From: Agapetus fuscipes
Taxonomy: Eukaryota; Arthropoda; Insecta; Trichoptera; Glossosomatidae
Length of the DNA: 64,000 nt
Assembly (NCBI GenBank): GCA_951799405.1
Contig: OX637332.1
Location: 2,795,001-2,859,000 of the forward strand
Reading direction: 5' to 3'
The notes beneath the pieces are model-generated. The model did no database searches, was not told the origin of the DNA, and worked only from the letters and a program-made list of their open reading frames with translations. The position numbers and the translations under genes were made by a program. Below, piece by piece: positions 56,535 through 64,000 of the stretch; the stretch's first letter is position 1, and each line of letters begins with the position of its first letter.

Positions 56535-58355
56535 TTATAGGAAGTAGAGCAAGTTGCTGAGAGCCCTGTCTGGCTGGCGATGCAGATGCTGCCCCACGAG
56601 GAAGGCCAGCTTGTGCGCGTACTGGCACGGGGCGGGCACCCTCACCTGCCCGGAGAAGTTGTACTACAGGTGGCACATCTTGTAGGTGAGGCGCTGCAGG
56701 TGGTCGGGAGACAGCTTGCTGGTGTCAGCTATGATATTGTAGCTAGTCGGGGCCACTGTGCCATCTCTCACTGCCTGAGACACTAGGAAGAAGTCGTATC
56801 TTTCAGGGCTGGTGACCACATCATCAATAACTGTGCCAGGACTGGGATTCTGCCTGGAGTCTGCTGAGAAGAAGCGTGTGTTGAGGCGTTTGGAGACAAT
56901 GATGAAGGCCATGTTGTAATTGTGGCCATTGTACATGCTGGCAAGAGCATTCTTGATAGTCTCCACTTCATGAGAGTACACGTGAGGGATCTGCCCCTCT
57001 CCCACGCCGTCCCTGTAGATGATGATTGTCTTGGGCAGGACGTTGTTGGCTTCCTTGAAACTCATCACTGCCTTCTTGATGCTGATGCCAAACTCATTAG
57101 ACAATTCCTCGCCGTTAGTGTGAGCAGAGACGGTGCTGAAGTAGCGAGTGCAGGCGCTGTCCATGGACGCCACCATGGCTCCGTAGCTTTTGGACTTGTT
57201 CTGCGTGTCGTGGCACACATCGTATCCCACAACCATCAGACTAGACAAGGGGATGGGCACGGCCCAAGGGGCGCCTCCCAGCTTGCAGTTGATCTGTATG
57301 GCTACCTTGGTGGCGATGGACATCGCGTTCTTATTGGTCAAGCTTCTGTTGGTGATTACTTGTGTTGGGACGGGGCGCTCGATGCAGGACTTCTTCTTGA
57401 TGGAGCCGTACCTGTCTCCGCGATCATTGCTGACTACGCACACGATGATGTTGGGGTTGGCTGAAGTCATGACGCGCTCCTAGGCTTCGTTATAAACCCC
57501 GATTGAGTCATTGGGGATTTCAGTGATCAGAGGCGGGGGGAGACGGAATCCAACGCCATTTCCTGCCTGCATGATCATCTTGCAGGAATTGTCCAAGTCC
57601 TTTCTCTGTCTCTGTGGGACGATGATAGCCCACTTGGACACAGTGCCAGAAGTCAGCATGTCCTTGTTTCTCAGTTCTCGGGTCCAGCCGTCATTGGTGA
57701 TTCCTGAAGGGTAACTCTTGCACCCGTTCAACCCCTGCACGATCTTCTCTTGAGCATATTGCCGACCTTTCAACTGCACCAAGTTCTTGTCCAGACTAAG
57801 ATCCCACTCTTTAAGGTCCTCTGCCACCTCCGGGTTGGTTTGCAGCCGCCTGTTGAAGTTCAACAGCTTCTGCACGCGTGCATCAGGAGCTACGCGTGTG
57901 TGCTGTGCCATGGCTCTCATCAGCTGGAAGTTGGCCCTCATCTGGTCGGTGAGTCCCGTCATGCGGCAGAACTCTGGCACCAGGTAAATGAGCTCTGATT
58001 GGCCAGCACGAATGTCTCGAGCTGAGGCACGCGATACCAACATCGGCTGGCTCATGTCAGTTATTGTCAACTGGTATTTCTTCTTGTAGTATTCCTTATA
58101 GGAGATTTGCTGCCCCTTCATGGGGAAAGTGGAGTTGGGTGTGACGGCCCAGTCAACATCATCAATGCGGTAGGTTTTATTGTTGTAGTCTGTGAGGACC
58201 ACCTGGCCACACAGCTGCTCAGTGGCCTCACGCTGGAAGTCCCTTGAGGTTTTATTGACGGTGCTAATCAGATCGTGGGCAGTGTCCAGGCGCATGACCT
58301 TGTGCGCAATCTCAGCAACCATGAGAATCTCATTCTCGTGTTGGGCTATTGTGGT
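56535..58355 (-). pseudogene. piwi: Piwi-clade Argonaute, PAZ-PIWI copy with two in-frame TAG codons
   Basis: Open frame from 58355 to TAA at 56535-56537, interrupted only by TAG at 57480-57482 and 56664-56666. PAZ end: EIAHKVMR, VVLTDYNNKTYRIDDVDW, EYYKKKYQLTITDMSQPMLV; then LTGLTDQMRANFQLMRAMA; PIWI: GYDVCHD (first catalytic Asp), GEELSNEF (Glu), IIYRDGVGEGQ (Asp), FFLVSQAVRDGTVAPTSYNI, LQRLTYKMCHL, then after the second [18 protein letters not shown] (last catalytic His) and the family's normal C-terminus (LSNLLYFL). Animal PIWIs load piRNAs to silence transposons. TAG 1 falls where relatives have Leu, TAG 2 where they have Tyr. The N-terminal domain is missing: upstream of 58355 is a stop and no convincing exon. 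No introns in 1.8 kb suggests a truncated retrocopy, although a large 3' exon of a spliced gene is possible. No poly-A tract was found. Confidence 0.85.
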
Positions 58356-58475
58356 TCAATTTCTTATTTTGTATTTAATTTGTCTAATCTCGCTTAAAAA
58401 AATAGAGCTAATTAGAAAATGTTTTCTTTTGGCTGGTTAGGTTATCATGATCTTCCTAATAGCTTGAATATTTTA

Positions 58476-58736
58476 TTAATCAAAGTTTCTCCTCCACTCT
58501 GGCCTGTCCATCGCCTTTGCTCTCCAGTTACCTCTGTCTGCCTTGGCTGCATCTGTGTTGATACCGTCCATCCATTTCACTTTTGCCGGAGTGATGTTTT
58601 CCGGGATACGTTGCCGTGGTCTGTGAGAGCTGGAGCTTCCGGACGTACCGCCCAATTCTACGATGGGCTTCTTCAGCGTGAAGTATGATGATGAGGATGA
58701 TCTTGATGAGAACTGTGATGGAAAGAAGCCCATCAT
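58476..58736 (-). pseudogene. LINE C-terminal fragment
   Basis: Encodes SGSSSSHRPRQRIPENITPA then KVKWMDGINTDAAKADRGNW and RPEWRRNFD. The SGSSSSHRPRQ block recurs in inverted orientation at 59160-59225. Confidence 0.65.
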
Positions 58737-58737
58737 A

Positions 58738-59150
58738 GTAACTGTAACTCTGTCGCCATTCCGCTAGGGGTGGCCAGAGCCTCTGCAGAGTTGCCTCCAT
58801 TTTTTCCTATCCTGACATACCTCTTTCAATTCCTTCATATCCATCACCTTTTTCATGCATTTTCTTCTTTTACGCTCACTTTGTATATCCCATTCTTTCA
58901 CAATCTCCACAATCTGATCACTCCATACTTTTCTCGGTCGTCCCTTCCCTCTTTTTCCTTTCACACTTTCTTTGTATACATGCTTAGTCTATCATCATTC
59001 ATTCTTTCCACATGCCCAAACCATCTCATCACATTCTTTTGTACTTTAACTTTCACATCCTCTTTCAAATTACATTCTTTTTTTACCCATTCATTCCTAA
59101 CTCTATCCCTCAAAGTTTTTCCTGTCATACTTCTCAAATGTTTCATTTGA
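58738..59150 (-). pseudogene. LINE C-terminal fragment with (GTAACT)-type end
   Basis: Encodes LRSMTGKTLRDRVRNEWVKK, MRWFGHVERMNDDRLS, GKGRPRKVWSDQIVEIVKEW and DRKKWRQLCRGSGHP in two frames (one frameshift near 58965). Same family as 53545-53672. Confidence 0.8.
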
Positions 59151-59289
59151 TGAAAATGGACGAAACGTCCGGAAGCTCCAGCTCCCACAGACCACGGCAA
59201 CAGATCCCGGAAAACATCACTCCAGCATCATCAGCCGGCCGTGTAAGCCTAAAACTCTTATTCATTTCACTGTTGTTTTTCTTGGTCTC

Positions 59290-59520
59290 TTCGGCCTTGT
59301 AGTGCTAAGAGTGCAAGGCCCTTAATGGGATTGGTGTCGTCCATTCTTATTATGTAACCAGCCCACTGCATCACCCTATTTTGATGAAACTGATGACATT
59401 GGACTCTCTGTAGATGTCATAGAGCTTTTTGTTGTACCAATGACGCCAACCATCGTTATCTCAGACAGTCAACGCCTTGAGAATCCTTTTCAATGTTGCG
59501 ATCGAGGCCTTAGTTTTTTT
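59290..59520 (-). pseudogene. Decayed LINE fragment
   Basis: Complement encodes DNDGWRHWYNKKLYDIYRES, same family as 34120-34565. Confidence 0.65.
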
Positions 59521-59532
59521 GTAATTATTTTT

Positions 59533-59800
59533 GTAAAGGTTGATAGCTCAACTGGTAGAATGCTTGCATTACATGCCGAGAGCAAGGGTTCGATCTCAAA
59601 GTTTACTCATCCTTCACAAGAAATGAGAACCAGCCCCCCCCGGGAGCTGGGAAACCCCCACTTCAACTGAAAGTGTTTGGTGTGAGTCGGGCCCCCTTAC
59701 CTGTAAAAATAAATAGGTCTCGAATCACCACATGCGACCCCTTCGGGGATAACGCAGGCAAGAAGTTACACTATATGTCACGTGCAGCTTAGTTGCATTT
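59533..59800 (+). repeat. SINE-A, full length
   Basis: tRNA-like head with A box TAGCTCAACTGG and B box GGTTCGATCTC, then the body with 'ggggataacgcaggcaag' and the 'cttagttgca' terminus. Confidence 0.87.
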
Positions 59801-61653
59801 TGTATTTACCCAGGTTTCAGAGGCGTAAGTCAAGATTGACTTACTTAATTTCTTGATGATACATTAATTCTCTTTATATCATTGTATTTTAAAATAACAT
59901 ATTGTATTTCAGATTCACAGTACACTTTCTATCAAAACAGTGGGAGAATCTTTGATAGAGACATAGAACTAAAACTGCGCCAAAAAAAACTACCTACTAC
60001 AAACTGAAAATACGAAATCAAAAGCAGTAGAACCGAAAACACCAAAAATATTTTTTGTAAACAAAAACGAAACTTTCAATGATAATTAGCCATTTGTTTT
60101 TACTATAGCTTATCGATAAGTTAAAAAATATTTTTGTCATTCTTGTCATGTATAAAATTAAAAAAAAATACTTTGAACTAAAGAGCGATTTGTAATAGTA
60201 CACAGAGATAAGATGGAGTGAGATAGAAGCAAGTAAATGAGTAAAAAGAGTGATTGGTATGAATTGATTGAAATAATTATGTGAGAATATGAAGAAGTCA
60301 AGGCAATTTTAGTGAAGCTCTGCTGAGAATTCTAACTTAGAAGAATGACTTCAAAGCTGCACTTATAGTAAAATGAAATATTTTTATATAATCTATAATT
60401 AATCTCTTTAAAATCTTAATTTTCTGTTATCCACTAATGAAGGAAGGCAAAAATAGTTTTGCTTCTTGTTTTCAAAACATGTTAATGGATTCGGCACATT
60501 TAAAATATCCCGCGGATACGTGATGTCACCCATTGTAAATATGAAATTTGATTCTAGATTTTTTTTTAGTTTTCAGTATTGAATCATGATAACACCCCTA
60601 AAAAAAAATGATGGAATCATGTATTAAAATATGACTTAATAGTTAGTACTTAGATAAGATATGAATTTTATAAAGCAATTATTTGTATGATTTTGTATTT
60701 ATTTAAGTTAGTAAAATTGCATTATGCTTGAATTATTTGGCCGATTTAACCAATTTAGTAGATATTATCTTATTTGACTTTCCAAAAATTTTGTGCTCCT
60801 TGGCTTTGGCTCTGTATAGATGACAGCGCTAGATCGGCATTGGTCAGATTCAAGACTTTCAGCCAGATGACACTGATTTTTCCCCCTATTTTAAATGTGC
60901 TGGTCTATTGATTTTGTTGTATGTTTAGAATATTTAATGACATAGTGATAAAGTACCTTGATCTATGTATTGTTGAAATCGGTCGGTTTGTTGGAAAATA
61001 ATGCCTTGTGGCAATAAACCCACCTTTTGTGTATTAATTAAATTTATTTATGCAATAAAATAAAAAAATCAAAATCAAAAAAAATAATCATGTACACTTT
61101 TCTTAGCTTTCTTAAAAATATACACTCAAATAATATTCATATATTTTCATGATAAAAAAAAAATGTATTTTTAATATTTTGTCAGAAATACATAAATTGA
61201 TGAAAGTTGTAAATAAATACAAATATATATGTATACACAGTTTGTATTACACTAGAAATAGGAATAGAAATTCATGATTTTGAATTAAATTATGAGTTTT
61301 ATTATGTATATTTAATCATTTTCTTATTGTAATATTTATTGTAATATTGTAATATTATTTGGAATATTTTTACAGGGCCACTCTAATAAACAAATAATTT
61401 AAAAAATCTACTTAAATTTGCAGAAAAACTCAACATTGTACATAAACTGTTAAAAAAGTACATAAACTGTCATGATAAGAAATGTTATGTTTACAAGATT
61501 GTCCCTAACTGTCTTAAGACTACTATTTTAATAAAACTTTTTTTAATGCCATTTTCTGATTCTATATTCGGATTGGTCAATGAACTTTTTGTTCTGGATT
61601 TTTTCTAACAGTACCGGCAGTACACTATACAAACACAAATGAGAATCTGCTTT
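59801..61653. other. AT-rich intergenic
   Basis: No gene, RNA or clear repeat. Frames are short. Confidence 0.5.
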
Positions 61654-63074
61654 TTAACCTTTTCGCTGCTGAATATTCTGCCCCCAGTAGGGAGTACTTT
61701 TTCAAGAACAGATTTTTTTAAAACATTTATTGATTTCCTAGCTTAGAAATTGATCGACGATTTTTCAAACTATGTGAACAGTCACATGTATTAGTTAATC
61801 AAGAACAAAAATCCCAACAGTGTTATTCATTAGAATTTTTAAACCATATTTCTTTAGAGATCCGGTTTAATTTCTCGATTTAATCTCAATTTACAAAAAA
61901 GGTGATTCATAAAAACTTTCTAATACAGTTTAACACTAAACGTGTTGCAAAAAATGATCACATTTGTAAACCACCTCCGAGTAGGCTTATTTTGTTCTAA
62001 ACTAGTTTGAAATACGCAAAATGGCAATCTTCCTCATTCCCCAGCTGATCGCAATGTAGGAGATCTGTTACTGTACTGTATCCTGCCGCCGTTCCACTAG
62101 GGGTGGCCGGTACCTCCGCAGATGCGCCTCCACTTTTTTCTGTCCTTACAAACCACTTTCATTTCCTCAATATTCATCACCTTTTTCATACATACTCTTC
62201 TCTTATTTTCACTCTGCAGGATAGCAGGATGCAGATAACTTTCAGAATAAAAGATTTATGAATCAAATAAGAGTTTCAGCAATTACAGTAACTTTAAAAC
62301 ATTACAATTTTACACTATAACAACAAATCTACGGCATGCAGCAACAAAACAAGTATAAAAACTGTGTTAAAAGGAAAGTGACAGATGCCGCGTCATGTTA
62401 TTTTTCAAGTTGCCAATTTTGTAAAACTGTCACTTTTCTTGTAAATGAAGTATGAAAGCCCATCTTTGAGATTTTCTTCGCGATGGCTACAGCCAAAACC
62501 TGAAGCCACAATGAAGGCATGCTTTGAAAAATACTTGTTTCCATTTTTAGTTCATTCGAAGTTGCAGTCGACATGAGTTAGACAGCTCGAGTGTCGAGAA
62601 ATGTTCGGGAGGGGTTGTTTACCCGAATGCTTCCGAACGTCTCCAAAAGTTGTCAAAAACCATGCAAAAACCTTTAAAAATTTCATAGCCACCAAAATAC
62701 CTACCTAAATGTCGAGCATTTTGTATTTTTTCATACAGAAAAAGCTACCGGAAGTCAGTTTGAGCAGGTTTCAGTAAACCAAAATAAATAATGCAACTAT
62801 TTCGCTAATGAATAACCTTTTTCGTTATTTTGGTTTAGCTGGCTGTTACAGATTTAAATTGGTTTCTCAAAATCTTACACTAAACTGGTGTAGGCGGAAT
62901 CTTATGAATAACACTGCAAAGGCTTAGTACATATTTCCACTTGCAGCCTTTTGAACACTTGAACACAGATGTCAGGGATAAGTTCAAAGTTGGATGACGT
63001 CTATGATTGACAGTCGCACTGTATGCAAGTTTACACTTGACGCCCATGCGTGTCATCCGCAGTTGACGGGTTAA
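61654..63074. mobile_element. Second TTAA-type element, possibly full length
   Basis: TTAA at 61654-61657 and 63071-63074. Termini are only loosely inverted (TTAACC.TTT..CTGC pattern). Body parts recur at 37101-37537 and 39895-40100. A LINE 3' end is nested at 62085-62222. No transposase. Confidence 0.45.
62085..62222 (-). repeat. LINE 3' end (CAGGATACAG family)
   Basis: Complement of the coding end and the CGGCAGGATACAGTACAG terminus. Confidence 0.75.
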
Positions 63075-63169
63075 AATAAAAAACAAAAAAAATGGACTTA
63101 AAATACAATGTTTGGTGAAGGCTGGCTACCTTTATATAGAAAATAAAAGATTCCACACTGCTTGGAAAT

Positions 63170-63232
63170 GTGAAACAAGTTTTTACAGCATTGGGGGTTA
63201 GCCTCATATCACACTATTAGTCAAGCAACTAA
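63170..63232 (-). repeat. TAGAT-LINE tail fragment
   Basis: Only the 'acagcattgggggttagcct' region remains. Confidence 0.6.
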
Positions 63233-63732
63233 AATTCATTTCATAAACTGAAAATTCTTGGTTAGCATACTGAATACACTCTATTTGCTTTAAAAACACA
63301 GAAATGGTCTTCAAGGGGTTAATGCTCAAATCAATAAAAAGTAATATTAGAACTTATGATGATTCTGTAGTTTTACACCATTTATATAAATAGTTGTTGT
63401 AATTAAAAACGTAATAAAAGGCATAGTACAAAGATTAAATTGTAATTAAATTTTACTTGGGAAAATAAAGAATGTCTCTGGTAATGGATTAAGTCTCTAA
63501 CAGGTTTATTCACAACACGTTTGATCCATGGGACATTGTTTTTTTCTAAGGAAAACTCTAGTTAGGCGGTGGTTGATTCGTGGATTTTCTGTGTGTGAAT
63601 AACACCGAAAGAAATTGTGTGAAAGTTTAATCACATTCATTCGATTGATGAAAAAAATGTAAATTCATTGACGGGCACAAAAAAGTGAACTTTGAATTTG
63701 TAATTTTATGTTTTTTCATTAACATTATAATG
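63233..63732. other. AT-rich intergenic
   Basis: Nothing recognised. Confidence 0.4.
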
Positions 63733-63958
63733 GCTGACCACCCATACTGTAAAAAAAATGGTTCACTGTGCAAATGTGACCCCTGTTTCAGGGAAGGTCG
63801 GTATTGCAGGGCTTATGTTCATTTGAGATTGGGTTTATACATTGTAGGTTCACACGCGGCATGTTTAAGCGTGAACTTACTCGTATATGTGTCTGCTTGT
63901 GGGAATGCAATTAATATAAATCTTGAATGTAATATATCTTTGCAACTTAGATTATAAA
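63733..63958 (+). repeat. TAGAT-LINE 3' tail
   Basis: Plus orientation; short deletion after 'ggaaggtcgg'. Confidence 0.88.
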
Positions 63959-64000
63959 TGGAACAATCTTAAGGTTAAACAGAGACAATTACGAGTATCC

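Overview
The window is animal nuclear DNA, most likely from an arthropod with a repeat-rich genome; I cannot name the species. It has multi-kilobase spliced introns, a MED23 and an RSPRY1 orthologue, a Piwi-clade Argonaute copy, and DIRS, Penelope, LINE, tRNA-SINE, hAT, PIF/Harbinger-like and TTAA (piggyBac-like) repeats. No prokaryotic or viral gene set is present.

Host genes. (1) RSPRY1 (minus strand, 5228-18184): five exons give the first 341 codons; the rest of the SPRY domain and the RING finger lie left of base 1. (2) MED23, Mediator tail subunit 23 (plus strand, 31584-54064): complete, 17 exons with consistent phases, 1333 residues. (3) A Piwi PAZ-PIWI copy (minus strand, 56535-58355): intronless over about 600 codons, frame kept to the normal C-terminus, but broken by two in-frame TAG codons. 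RSPRY1 and MED23 are divergent, separated by about 13 kb of repeats; MED23 and the piwi copy converge.

Repeats by region. 1-5.2 kb: DIRS copy A inside a TTAA-flanked element, in an RSPRY1 intron. 7.2-15 kb: a deep nest in which an unclassified repeat holds a TTAA element, which holds a Penelope-like inverted dimer and DIRS copy B, which itself holds a LINE 3' end. 15-31.5 kb: LINE and SINE debris, a 157-bp minisatellite, three inverted-repeat MITEs and a piggyBac-like element with a two-exon transposase remnant. 31.6-54 kb: MED23 with repeats in nearly every intron, including DIRS copy C (4.9 kb) ending 63 bp before exon 15. 54-64 kb: LINE pieces, the piwi copy, and AT-rich sequence.

The commonest repeat, with more than 25 copies, looks like the 3' tail of one LINE family, because several copies continue upstream into that LINE's ORF end; it finishes in TAGAT repeats.

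Most noteworthy: compact hammerhead-ribozyme folds of the Penelope type at 8867-8905 (plus its mirror at 8288-8326) and at 42098-42142 in a MED23 intron, whose helices differ in sequence but keep pairing; three DIRS copies sharing the same reading-frame breaks, including a TAG in the RNase H/recombinase frame; and an unoccupied relative of the TTAA insertion site elsewhere in the window.
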